DNA from: Pseudomonas viridiflava
Lineage (GTDB): Bacteria; Pseudomonadota; Gammaproteobacteria; Pseudomonadales; Pseudomonadaceae
Length of the DNA: 64,000 nucleotides
Direction of reading: 5' to 3'
NCBI RefSeq assembly: GCF_900585905.1
Contig: NZ_UTVH01000095.1
Coordinates: 186,001 to 250,000 of the forward strand
Shown here: in pieces, positions 8,166 to 15,995 of the stretch
Numbering within the stretch: position 1 is the stretch's first letter
Layout of the letters: each line of letters opens with the position of its first letter
The notes under the pieces: generated by a model
The model's database searches: none
The model's input: only the letters and a program-made list of their open reading frames with translations
What the model was told of the DNA's origin: nothing
Translations under genes and position numbers: made by a program

Positions 8166-9318
8166 GCAACGCCAGCCAACATGCCCACAATGTAAAAAGC
8201 GATTCAGAACACGCATTGCTGTTAAAAAGTTCTGCACCATTGATTGCCAGAAAGCAGCCAACAAACAGAAGCACCGAATTACCCAGATTGACCGTGCAAC
8301 CAATTCTGCATTTATGTATGTACTCGCCGCTGAGTGTGAACGTGCCCAAACGCTTCAGGTTCTGGAAGGTCAAGACGTAGCATCACTTACAGAGTTATAT
8401 ATTCTGTACAAACGTTACCTTCGTGCCAACGAGTACGGTGATACACGCGACTACGCAATGAGCCACATACACCCGGTGAAAGGCCAGTCAGCCGTCGGCC
8501 TCTATCACGCTGACAATCTGGTGATCGCGCCATCGGGCATGAATCGCTCTCACGGAGTGAAACACTTTGGTCATGGCCTCAGCATTCCACGTGCAAAGCT
8601 CCAGTCTCGGCACGAGGTACACAAGGGCGACAGCCGAGCAACCACCATCAAACGTATCATCCAGTTCCTGGGCGAAGATGTGATCACTGAGTTTGCTAAG
8701 GCAGTGAAGCTCCAGCCGTCGACAAGACATAAGACCCTGTCGTGGTTACATGACCACCTAGACCGAGACGTGCCAGAGCACGCCGAACACCTAGCCAAGC
8801 TAGACAGTATGTCTAGCAAAGCCCTCACCACGTTGAAGGCAGCGCTTCAGGGCAAGGACGGGAAAGGATTCAAGCTAATGACGCAGGATGTACACCCGCT
8901 GGACATCTTCGCTGCTGAGCTACAGCGTCACGCTGTGATTCGTCCAGACCTTGCAGAGTTGGCTACATTCATAACCGAATGCACCAAACGCCTGAACCAC
9001 CGTGAGCCGTTCATCCTTGAATCAAGCCTGCTGCCTAACCTGTTTGCCGTCTTGCACGGCAAGGAGTTGGCAGACGTAGCCGAAACACTGGTGCCAGCGC
9101 TTCAACACATGAAGACCATGGGTGAGCTAAAACTCGACGTGCCGACAGCTGCCCCAGTCGAGGCCGTAGCATCGGTGGTACAAGCGGCACCGGTTAAGGT
9201 GCTCAAGACGTTCACGGGCTTTGCGGATGAGCTTGATGGATTCGTGCCAGACGTGGCGCCTGCGCTGCTACAAAGCCATGCGGCGGCGTATGAGGTTGAT
9301 CCGCTCCCATGGGACTGA
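8134..9318 (+). CDS. Zinc-ribbon protein with an HNH-like motif, candidate nuclease
   Basis: 394 residues with AGGAG ahead of the ATG. The N-terminus carries CPQCKKRF and FCTIDCQK, the third copy of the element's zinc-ribbon. Near residues 108-140 is SHIHPVKG, then NLVIAPSGMNRSHG, which resembles the His-Asn-His/Asn core of HNH nucleases. The C-terminal half is helical and unrecognised, with an Ala/Val/Pro-rich linker near the end. I infer a DNA-binding protein with possible endonuclease activity; the nuclease call needs structure-based comparison. Confidence 0.6.
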   Translation: MTKAVPSNTNKQRQPTCPQCKKRFRTRIAVKKFCTIDCQKAANKQKHRITQIDRATNSAFMYVLAAECERAQTLQVLEGQDVASLTELYILYKRYLRANEYGDTRDYAMSHIHPVKGQSAVGLYHADNLVIAPSGMNRSHGVKHFGHGLSIPRAKLQSRHEVHKGDSRATTIKRIIQFLGEDVITEFAKAVKLQPSTRHKTLSWLHDHLDRDVPEHAEHLAKLDSMSSKALTTLKAALQGKDGKGFKLMTQDVHPLDIFAAELQRHAVIRPDLAELATFITECTKRLNHREPFILESSLLPNLFAVLHGKELADVAETLVPALQHMKTMGELKLDVPTAAPVEAVASVVQAAPVKVLKTFTGFADELDGFVPDVAPALLQSHAAAYEVDPLPWD

Positions 9319-9382
9319 GCAGGCCCTTTGCTTGCTTCCTTGATAGTGTCATTCTGCGTTCTCACTAATGAGGGAACGAGCG

Positions 9383-10249
9383 ATGGGCGACGAGGAAAAT
9401 GGTGGGATGGTCAAAGGTACAATCGAAGCAGCGACAGGGCTGGTGAAAGCTGTACCAATTTATGAGGATGCGATTCAGCCAGTTGCAAAACAGGTCGGCA
9501 AATCGTTGGAAACAGTTGGCAAATTGGTGAATGTCGCGCTAGCGCCAGTTGGCTTGCTAGTGTGGGGCTATGACCAGTGCGAGGGATTCATCAAAACGAA
9601 GGTTACTGATCGACTAAAAAATACTCCACCAGAGGACATCATCACGCCAAAGCCTAACGTGGCGGGACCTGCCATAGAAGCGCTGAGGTATACGGGCCAT
9701 GAAGAGTCCTTGAGTGACATGTATGCCAATTTGCTAGCGGCGGCAATGGACAAAAGAACGGCTGCCGGGGCCCACCCTGCATTCGTCGAAATGATAAAAC
9801 AACTCACCCCTGACGAAGCCAAACTGATGTCTCTCTTCTTAGAAAAAAGACCTTTTCAGCTGGTCTCAATCCGTGCCGAGATTGCGAACGGACAGGGGGG
9901 AATGACGATTGCTCGCAACATTTCGCTGCTCGGCGAGCAAGCAGAGGTGGAGGTTATATCACTTGTACCTTCCTACCTCGACAACCTTGCCCGTCTCGGC
10001 CTGATCTCGATCATGAGCGACTCAGCCTACACCGACCAAGGGATGTATGATGATCTCGAAAAGTCAACGGCAGTCCAGCATTTCGTAGCCAAGGCGAACG
10101 AAACGCCTGACCGGAGATCGAGGATTGTGCGAGGACGGGTTCATCTCACGAATCTAGGGCAGCAATTTGGTTCGGTATGCGTTTTCAATCATTCGACACA
10201 AGTTGAAGCAGCAACGGCGTCATCGGATTCCCCTGAAGTATCTGTGTAG
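9383..10249 (+). CDS. Abi-alpha (DUF4393) family protein, probable phage-defence cargo
   Basis: 288 residues from ATG 9383, which has AGGGA upstream; ATG 9368 would add five residues but has no site. Features: an N-terminal amphipathic region (IEAATGLVKAVPIYEDAIQP), a hydrophobic stretch (VNVALAPVGLLVWGYDQ), and the family core with ALRYTGHEESLSDMYANLLA and HPAFVEMIKQLTPDEAKLM. Proteins of this family were named for abortive infection against phage. It stands alone, with its own spacing before and after, as expected for cargo. The specific phage trigger cannot be seen. Confidence 0.75.
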   Translation: MGDEENGGMVKGTIEAATGLVKAVPIYEDAIQPVAKQVGKSLETVGKLVNVALAPVGLLVWGYDQCEGFIKTKVTDRLKNTPPEDIITPKPNVAGPAIEALRYTGHEESLSDMYANLLAAAMDKRTAAGAHPAFVEMIKQLTPDEAKLMSLFLEKRPFQLVSIRAEIANGQGGMTIARNISLLGEQAEVEVISLVPSYLDNLARLGLISIMSDSAYTDQGMYDDLEKSTAVQHFVAKANETPDRRSRIVRGRVHLTNLGQQFGSVCVFNHSTQVEAATASSDSPEVSV

Positions 10250-10673
10250 ATTCACTCACGCTCACAATCAGTGATTTCTCGCAAGATCATCCAAGGGCGC
10301 TGCAAAACGATAACTAAACGCCCTTCGTGATATCTACCGGGTGATTCTTCCTGTTAGAGGCAGCAGAATAACTGTGCCCAAACCCTCTGAATACCATCAA
10401 ATACGTACATCCGAATGAGGTTTCCAAGCTAGGGAGAAAGTTGTAGGACGTCTGTAGCCCAGTAACGGCGGAGCCTTTGCTGATCCAGTGCCAAGCCGGA
10501 CGCTCTCAAAAGAGTTAATTAGCAAGCTAGCGATAAATATGATTTCCGAGATTCCAAAGTAGTCGACTTTTCGCCATACGCATGAGAGACCACCAGCCTG
10601 ACCTTGCACAACTGTGAGCCTGAACTACCTTTGCTCATGTCGCCATGTGGCGATCAGCCTTTGGAGAGACAGC
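10250..10673. other. Intergenic stretch without a convincing gene
   Basis: About 420 bases between the Abi-alpha gene and the small basic protein. A minus-strand frame at 10397-10609 has no ribosome-binding site or recognisable features. A TTTGGAGAG just upstream of 10674 is the ribosome-binding site of the next gene. I see no strong hairpin or repeat. Confidence 0.5.
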
Positions 10674-10805
10674 ATGGTAAACAAGCGTGGTAGGGACTCA
10701 GGAACTGGAGAGTTCATAACTATCGAAGAGGCGAAGAAGCGACCCAAAGAAACTACGATTGAAGTCATCCCCCCGCCGAAGCCGGTTCGTAAGAAGAAAA
10801 AATAG
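10674..10805 (+). CDS. Small basic conserved-type protein
   Basis: 43 residues from ATG 10674, chosen because GGAGAG precedes it; an upstream start at 10614 lacks one. The sequence has GRDSGTGEFITIEEAKKRP and ends in a lysine cluster. The pattern resembles short basic proteins found in many bacterial genomic islands and phages, whose function I do not know. Confidence 0.55.
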   Translation: MVNKRGRDSGTGEFITIEEAKKRPKETTIEVIPPPKPVRKKKK

Positions 10806-10812
10806 CTCGACA

Positions 10813-10834
10813 GGGCAAGGTAGTCTTGCCCTTG
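10813..10834 (+). terminator. Weak terminator-like hairpin
   Basis: GGGCAAG (10813-10819) pairs with CTTGCCC (10825-10831) around GTAGT. Only TTGC follows, so termination would be weak. It directly follows the stop of the small basic gene. Confidence 0.4.
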
Positions 10835-10884
10835 CACCCATGCCCGGTGCCGAAGCTCAGCCCTAATTGACACAATGATATTCT

Positions 10885-10966
10885 GTTAACTAGAAAAGAC
10901 AGACGGGCATTGACTCGCACCCCATTTCGCTAGATGATTGGCCTGTCGATTTTTTTTGTTAACTAG
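10885..10966. repeat. Direct repeat GTTAACTAG ahead of the tyrosine recombinase
   Basis: GTTAACTAG occurs at 10885-10893 and again at 10958-10966, 73 bases apart, both just upstream of the recombinase gene at 10995. GCTAGA also recurs near 10929 and 10971. They may be recombinase binding sites or regulatory half sites; the length alone does not rule out chance. Confidence 0.4.
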
Positions 10967-10994
10967 CCGAGCTAGACAAATCAAGGGGTGCACA

Positions 10995-11549
10995 ATGGAA
11001 CTGGTAGAGGCAGTGAAGACCACGGCAGAAGTGCAGACAGTAGGTCGTAAACTGCTGCTCAATGCCAAGGGCAACACGCTCTATACCGACATCTGGCACT
11101 TCGGGCTAAACGTTGCACTGCGAATCAGCGACCTGCTCACCATCACCATGGCGGAAGCGCTCACTGGCAAAATCAAACTGGTGGAAGGCAAGACAGGCAA
11201 ACCTCGTACCGTGCCCCTCAATGACAAGGCTCGTGCAATCGTTCAGCGTCGTGCAGCCTCTCACCCTGACGCCATCTACCTGTTCGAAGTGAACAGCAAT
11301 CGAGCTAAGGACAAGCCCGTTAGCCGCATTGCCGTGGCTAAGGCATTCAAGGCTGTAGGTGATGAATTAGGCATTCACCTAGGCACACACAGCATGCGTA
11401 AGACTCGTGGATGGGTCATGCACAGCGCTGGCATCAGCATTGAGATGATTTGCAAGGTGCTCAACCACAGCAGCCCAGCAATCACGATGGCGTACATTGG
11501 TCTGACACAGAGCGAGACAGACGCAACATACGATCAGTTCGTCATCTAA
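10995..11549 (+). CDS. Tyrosine recombinase, catalytic domain only
   Basis: 184 residues from ATG 10995; a frame start at 10938 lacks a ribosome-binding site. The catalytic set looks complete: Arg in ALRISDLL, Lys in the KTGKPRTV hairpin, His-x-x-Arg in HSMRKTRG, His in LNHSSPAIT and Tyr in MAYIG. The usual N-terminal arm-binding and core-binding domains are mostly absent, so it is near the size of FimB/FimE-type inverting enzymes. It is unusual beside a serine integrase in one element. Roles could be resolution of multimers, a local inversion, or movement of a nested cargo. Confidence 0.8.
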   Translation: MELVEAVKTTAEVQTVGRKLLLNAKGNTLYTDIWHFGLNVALRISDLLTITMAEALTGKIKLVEGKTGKPRTVPLNDKARAIVQRRAASHPDAIYLFEVNSNRAKDKPVSRIAVAKAFKAVGDELGIHLGTHSMRKTRGWVMHSAGISIEMICKVLNHSSPAITMAYIGLTQSETDATYDQFVI

Positions 11550-11842
11550 CGGGTTCTTAACTCCCGCAAGCTACCAGAGCCCGCATAAGCGGCCTTTGTC
11601 GTATCTCAACCTGGCTCAACGCGTGACTAAGCCTTATCAGTGAGCACGCCACAGCAGCGCCGAGCTGGACCGTCAGGGGTTATTTTAGGATTGATCAGCT
11701 TCCCGACTGGTCAGTCAGCTACCTGCTTAATAGGTCAGGTATAGATGCCGCCCGTCTTTATTTTTTCAGCCACGTAGCTTGGTCGTTCTTTGGTGTGCAA
11801 GATTCTCCCGGCGGGATTTATGTTAGCCGGAGAGCAAGCCTG

Positions 11843-12199
11843 TCAGTTGCATGGGTATGCATCCTTTAACGCTAAAAGCACAATAATAGAATCGTGAGCA
11901 TTCAAGTCTACAGGGTGATCGAGCATGTACTTAGTGACGATACGTACCGATTGGCCGTACGTGATATTGCCGGGCATGCAAAATTTAATAGGGAGCTTGT
12001 CTTGGTAAAGTGTCAGCATATCAGTCACAGCTTGCACAACTCCCATACAATGCCCAGTGTCATAAGTATCCGGGCCCTGCTGGTCCATAGTTCGAATCAA
12101 ACCTTGGCATTGGGTTAGAAAAACATTCCCGTCAGCCGCACGTACGTCGCAACATGCCAAACTGCTAACTATCCCGACCGCCGCTAGGAACCTTTTGAT
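11843..12199 (-). CDS. Rap1a/Tai-like exported protein with a non-standard start
   Basis: The mature part has the Cys and motif pattern of Rap1a/Tai immunity proteins: CQGLIRTM, GHCMGVVQAV, KFCMPGN, then VTKYMLDHPVDLN and ALKDAYPCN. Family members neutralise type VI amidase effectors in the periplasm. The natural start would give a signal peptide beginning KRFLAAVGIVSS directly after GAAGAGGATAACC, but the codon there is ATC (12197-12199) instead of ATG. Upstream in-frame starts reach back into the preceding gene and lose the signal peptide. The gene may be weakly translated or a recent loss. It follows another exported protein by 36 bases. Confidence 0.6.
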   Translation of the reverse strand: MKRFLAAVGIVSSLACCDVRAADGNVFLTQCQGLIRTMDQQGPDTYDTGHCMGVVQAVTDMLTLYQDKLPIKFCMPGNITYGQSVRIVTKYMLDHPVDLNAHDSIIVLLALKDAYPCN

Positions 12200-12234
12200 G
12201 GTTATCCTCTTCGGTTGGTGGTTGTCGCAATAAT

Positions 12235-12729
12235 TCACTGCTTGCAAGCCGTAAGGAACTTGTCTGCCTCGCGCGTGGAACCCACGGTGCTGATGGTCCC
12301 GGACCATTTCGAGTCGAACTCTTTAGATTGCAGACCTATAAGAACCTGGGATTTTGCATCCTTTAGTTCTTTGACCACGGCCGTAATTTCTGGTTTATCG
12401 GAGGCTTGGTATTTGAGATGGTCAGAATTGCGCCGACCGCTCATAGCGAGAAATTTGTAAATCTTGCCCTGATCTACTTTGATCAGCAGGTCCCAGCTAG
12501 TGCTACGGCCGTCTTCAGGCCACTTTCCTTCAGTAATTAACGAAACCGTCAGGGTGTCAGCGTCGCATTCAAAAACGATGGCTTGTCCCCCTCCGATTTC
12601 AGAGAGCATCATGCCTTTCTTGCCGCCCGTAAAGATGTCATCTTCTATAGTGGTACTCCATTGGGCAAAAGCGCTGGTGGAAAGGCCCAAGGCAACAAGT
12701 GATGCACAAGCACGGGTGAAATGGTGCAT
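12235..12729 (-). CDS. Exported protein of unknown function
   Basis: 164 residues with a clear signal peptide (ACASLVALGLSTSAFA, cleavage near residue 22). The mature part is beta-rich in appearance (FECDADTLTVSLIT, WDLLIKVDQGKIYKF) and ends in a cysteine (FLTACKQ). A distant likeness to the VasI type VI-associated family is possible but weak. It lies upstream of the Rap1a-like gene on the same strand, so the two probably form an operon of periplasmic proteins. Confidence 0.6.
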   Translation of the reverse strand: MHHFTRACASLVALGLSTSAFAQWSTTIEDDIFTGGKKGMMLSEIGGGQAIVFECDADTLTVSLITEGKWPEDGRSTSWDLLIKVDQGKIYKFLAMSGRRNSDHLKYQASDKPEITAVVKELKDAKSQVLIGLQSKEFDSKWSGTISTVGSTREADKFLTACKQ

Positions 12730-12949
12730 ACGAAATCCTTATCGAAAACTCAGAGTACGGGGACGCCAGAATAGTGGCGATTAGCCGGTGGTACAAGCGT
12801 CACGCTCACCGGCGAGATTTTCCACCACTCGTTCAGGTGTGCCGGTGCAAGACGTCATTGCTCAGCATCACTTCACGTGCCATCTAAGCGATTAGCTTCC
12901 GCTGCATGCCTTATCTTGGAGATTGACAGGTATAGCCACACCTCTGAAT

Positions 12950-13300
12950 TCAACGTTCAGAGCCAGTGCTATGAACTGGATAGCCGATGGTGTGTGCAGA
13001 CCCGTAAGCATTGAGTCGCTGAGCTTCCCTGATGCCTCCTAGCCTCAAGTGCTCACTCATGTCTCGCCGGGTCTTGGCAAGCTCCAACATGAACGTATCC
13101 CGCTCTTTACATGCATCAGAGTGCATCAGCACAAGTTTATGAATGCTACGCCTCGCGCTGGATAAATCCCGTTGCAGGTCTCCAATTTCAGATGCCAGCA
13201 GATGGGCCTGCTGCTTCCAGCACTCCAAGGCAGAGGGGACGCCAAGGTCCTCAAACCCCTCACAGTCAATCAAATCACCGTCTAGCAGTGCTGGTCCCAT
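12950..13300 (-). CDS. Coiled-coil protein under a LexA-type box
   Basis: 116 residues from ATG 13300, chosen because AAGGGGGG lies about seven bases upstream; a GTG at 13330 would place coding sequence across that site. The middle is helical with heptad spacing (IGDLQRDLSSARRSIHKL, LELAKTRRDMSEHLR). Family not recognised; similar short coiled-coil proteins are common in Pseudomonas prophages. A 16-base CTGT-N8-ACAG box lies 23 bases upstream, so DNA damage is expected to induce it. Confidence 0.6.
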   Translation of the reverse strand: MGPALLDGDLIDCEGFEDLGVPSALECWKQQAHLLASEIGDLQRDLSSARRSIHKLVLMHSDACKERDTFMLELAKTRRDMSEHLRLGGIREAQRLNAYGSAHTIGYPVHSTGSER

Positions 13301-13322
13301 TTCACGTCCCCCCTTCAAAATG

Positions 13323-13338
13323 CTGTACACATATACAG
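13323..13338. promoter_or_regulatory. LexA (SOS) box
   Basis: CTGTACACATATACAG fits CTGT-N8-ACAG exactly, with an AT-rich centre. It lies just ahead of the minus-strand coiled-coil gene (start 13300) inside the serine-integrase element. Confidence 0.75.
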
Positions 13339-13466
13339 TGAGTACAAATGTACTCTTTCGGGCGGATGTGGCTCAAGGATTTCAAGACAAGCGGCGGGAA
13401 TGCTCAGGAAAACGACGAGGGAGCGGTGGTCCCTGTCTGGGCAGATATATTTGATATATCAATGAG

Positions 13467-13667
13467 TTAAAGAGGGTCAACAACTCTCTCTAGTGATGCC
13501 CCGATGATGAAAATCGCTCGGTCTACGAGTCGTTTCTCAGAGTTTGGAAAATCAGGATGAAGTAACTCCTCAGCAGCCGCGTGACAGAGCAGGTCTACGT
13601 CAATGCCCATGCTTGCCGCTGTACTCAAGATGGCGTTGAGGGCTAACTGTGTTTCGTTGGTATCCAT
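13467..13667 (-). CDS. Small acidic protein sharing a core with a prophage gene at 62481
   Basis: 66 residues from ATG 13667, with an AAGGAAGG site about nine bases upstream; a GTG at 13676 would add three residues. The core LSTAASMGIDVDLLCHAAAEEL matches the 62481 protein (FSTAASMGIDIDVLVEEAVGHL) over about 22 positions, while the ends differ. Function unknown. It is the last gene before the right end of the element, a position where recombination directionality factors are sometimes found. Confidence 0.65.
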   Translation of the reverse strand: MDTNETQLALNAILSTAASMGIDVDLLCHAAAEELLHPDFPNSEKRLVDRAIFIIGASLERVVDPL

Positions 13668-13766
13668 GGCTATCACCTTCCTTTGTGGTTCCAGAATGGT
13701 AGCCAGACAGGGCGCTCGCGTTGGATCGATTGGCGATATGCTCAGCCGCTTTCATGCCGTCATTCC

Positions 13767-13818
13767 AAAACATAACAATGCGTACTATTGCGCGTTCATC
13801 GGCGTGCGGATTTCGTGG
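13767..13818. other. attR-type junction of the serine-integrase element
   Basis: The core CGCG is at 13791-13794. Right of it the minus strand encodes the kinase up to HEIRTPMNA; left of it is element DNA. Read on the minus strand the frame goes GCG CAA TAG, so the kinase stops one codon into the element. The element side (ATAGTACGCATTGTTATG on the minus strand) mirrors the left end. Confidence 0.75.
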
Positions 13819-15995
13819 CTCATGGTCGCGAGAAACGTACTCTTGGCTCGATTGGCGTTGTCGGCCTGATCCTTGGCGGCGCGCAGCTCCTCAATCAGCT
13901 GGCGCCGCTCACTGATGTCGATCCAGCCGCCAATAATCCCTTGAACCTCACCCAGAGAATCCCGGTAAGGCAGAATCCAGTGGTAGATGGTCTGTTCCCG
14001 GCCATTGCTGCAAAAAGTGCGATCCAGGATCATGGGGCTGTTGTTGACCATGACCTGTTGATAATCGTTGGCGTATTCACAGGCCTCCTGAACGTTGACC
14101 AGCACGCAATCGGTCAGGCTTTTACCAATGACCTCTTCGCGTTCTACCGAAAAGGCCTTGAGATAGCTGTCGTTGCACATGCGCAGCAGGCCGTTGCGGT
14201 CTCGCACGTAGATCGGGTGCGGTGTGCCGTCGACCAGCGTGCGCATGAATTCGAGCTGATCGTTCAATGCGCGCTCGGCTTGTTCGCGCTGCTTGATCTG
14301 CCTGCGCATATAGGCATTCCAGGCCAGGGAGCCGAGCAGCAACAGGCCGGCGCCGACGATGATCTGATAGATCTGGCGCTGGTAGTTGGGCCAGCTTCCG
14401 CCTCTGGGGGTGTAGGAGCGCCAGCGATTGTTGATGGCTGCCAGCTCCTGCGGGGCGATGCTCGACAGCGCCTTGTCGAGAATGCTGCTCAGCTCGGTCG
14501 CCTTGCGGGAGGTGGCCATGGAGATCAGCGCAGGCTCGTCGCCCACGGTGGTGGTCATCTGCAGGCGGTCTTCGAACATGCCGGAGGTCAGAAAGTAGTT
14601 GGCGCTGACCAGCGAAGTGATTGCGCCTTCGGCTCTGCCCTGAGCGAGCATATCCAGGGCCAGAAACGGGTTGTCCACCTCAATGGGCACTACTTCGGGG
14701 AACTCTCGACGCAGGAAAGGCAGGATCGGGCTGCCCAGGGTAATTGCGACACGGCTGCCGTTCATCTGGCCGAGATTGATGGCGTTGTCTGGCCATTTTC
14801 GCGTGACCAGGACAAAGGAATTGTCGATGTAGGGCCTGCTGAAGCTGAACTGGTGTTCTCGCTCATCGCTGGGAATCAGCGCCGCTATCAGATCGGTCTG
14901 GCCCTGGCCCAGCCGAGTCATCATGTCCGTCATGCTGGCGGCGCGCGAAACGTCGAAACGCAGGCCGGTGCGCAGCCTGACCAGTTCGAGCAGTTCCGCG
15001 GTGATGCCGCGAAAGGCGCCATTGGTGTCGAAGAATGTCAGCGGCGCGTAGGCCTCGTTGATCACCACGCGCACGGTCGGATGCTCTTCAATCCAGCGCT
15101 CTTCACGATGGGTCAACTGCAGTTTCTGATCGGTCAGCATCAGGTCGCTGGCACCCCAGCGCTTTGAAATGGCTATGCGCTCGTCGACCGGGATGGCCTT
15201 GAGAATGCCATTGACGATGTCCAGCAATACGGTGTTGTCGCCGGTGACGGCAAAGCTGAACCCGCTGGGTTCGTGTTTGCCGAAATTGGCCAGCTGCACA
15301 TTGTTGAGGTAACCCTTGTTGATGACGTACTGGGTCGAGATGGTGTCGCCGAGAAACACGTCAGCCTGGTTGAAAGCGACCGCATTGATCGCACTTTGAA
15401 ACGAGGGGTAAGTCTTGAGCACGGCATTGGGGTAGAGCTTTTGCACTTCGGCAGGTGGCAGGTAGTGGTAGACCATGCTCAGGCGCATGTCGGCCAGGCC
15501 ATTGGTGAGCGAACGTGTTTCTCCGATGCGGGTGACCAGCACGGGCTGGTCGACCGCATAGGGAGTCGACAATTTTATATTGTGGTCGAGCGCCTCAAAC
15601 CCGTTGGCGCTGCCCAGCAAGTCGATGTCGCCATCGCCGAGCGCAGCCATTGCTGACTGCCTGGAGTCGAATCGCTGCACCTTGACCGGCAGCCCCAGCG
15701 CTCTGGAGATGATACCGGCGTAATCCGCGGTGAAGCCTTCGTAGTCACGTCCGGTCAGGGTCAGGTCAAAAGGGGGGTAGTCCGGGGCTGAAGTGCCCAG
15801 AATCAGTTCACGTTTGTTGCGTATCCACTGCCACTGGGCCTTGTCCAGCTGCACTTCCATGTGCCCGGGATTGCCGCGGCCCAGGAGGGTGTAGGACTGT
15901 GCTGCGGCGAGCAAAGTCGATGGACCGAGGCTCAGCCAGATGCCCAGAGCCATGATCAAAAAGGAGTTGAAGCGCCTGGACATTCGGTCCCTCAC
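13785..15995 (-). CDS. 5' part of a split BvgS-type hybrid sensor kinase
   Basis: 736 residues from GTG 15995, which overlaps the regulator stop as GTGA. Order: signal peptide (residues 10-30), two bacterial solute-binding type 3 domains (about 40-270 and 295-525), one membrane span (about 533-558, IIVGAGLLLLGSLAW), a PAS domain (about 585-695), and the start of HisKA with His727 in MSHEIRTPMNA. The element then adds Gln and a stop, so the product has the phospho-acceptor but no ATPase, receiver or Hpt domain. As it stands it cannot autophosphorylate. The rest of the gene is at 80-1538. It may sense small periplasmic ligands, as BvgS and EvgS relatives do. Confidence 0.9.
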   Translation of the reverse strand: MRDRMSRRFNSFLIMALGIWLSLGPSTLLAAAQSYTLLGRGNPGHMEVQLDKAQWQWIRNKRELILGTSAPDYPPFDLTLTGRDYEGFTADYAGIISRALGLPVKVQRFDSRQSAMAALGDGDIDLLGSANGFEALDHNIKLSTPYAVDQPVLVTRIGETRSLTNGLADMRLSMVYHYLPPAEVQKLYPNAVLKTYPSFQSAINAVAFNQADVFLGDTISTQYVINKGYLNNVQLANFGKHEPSGFSFAVTGDNTVLLDIVNGILKAIPVDERIAISKRWGASDLMLTDQKLQLTHREERWIEEHPTVRVVINEAYAPLTFFDTNGAFRGITAELLELVRLRTGLRFDVSRAASMTDMMTRLGQGQTDLIAALIPSDEREHQFSFSRPYIDNSFVLVTRKWPDNAINLGQMNGSRVAITLGSPILPFLRREFPEVVPIEVDNPFLALDMLAQGRAEGAITSLVSANYFLTSGMFEDRLQMTTTVGDEPALISMATSRKATELSSILDKALSSIAPQELAAINNRWRSYTPRGGSWPNYQRQIYQIIVGAGLLLLGSLAWNAYMRRQIKQREQAERALNDQLEFMRTLVDGTPHPIYVRDRNGLLRMCNDSYLKAFSVEREEVIGKSLTDCVLVNVQEACEYANDYQQVMVNNSPMILDRTFCSNGREQTIYHWILPYRDSLGEVQGIIGGWIDISERRQLIEELRAAKDQADNANRAKSTFLATMSHEIRTPMNAQ

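Larger units (their letters stand above)
1535..13794. mobile_element. 12.26 kb serine-integrase element inserted in a sensor kinase gene
   Basis: The kinase reading frame breaks at 1538 and resumes at 13791. Both junctions share CGCG (1535-1538 and 13791-13794), and inside them the ends are imperfect inverted repeats sharing GTACGCAxTGTTAT. A large serine recombinase starts about 50 bases inside the left end, and such enzymes integrate at short cores without target duplication beyond the core. The interior is AT-richer than its surroundings. It holds about 17 intact genes: tail tape-measure operon, three zinc-ribbon genes, Abi-alpha, a tyrosine recombinase and exported proteins. There is no terminase, portal, capsid, replication or lysis gene that I recognise. 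I infer an integrative element or phage satellite rather than a complete prophage. Confidence 0.88.

Noticed and set aside
10397..10609. Minus-strand frame in the gap after the Abi-alpha gene.
   Set aside because: No ribosome-binding site, no domain and poor codon pattern.
13788..15167. 459-codon plus-strand frame across the sensor kinase, and similar long shadows at 27465-28919 (Kef antiporter) and 31254-32687 (pvdQ).
   Set aside because: All are opposite well-supported genes, lack ribosome-binding sites and have low-complexity His/Gln/Arg-rich translations typical of antisense shadows.
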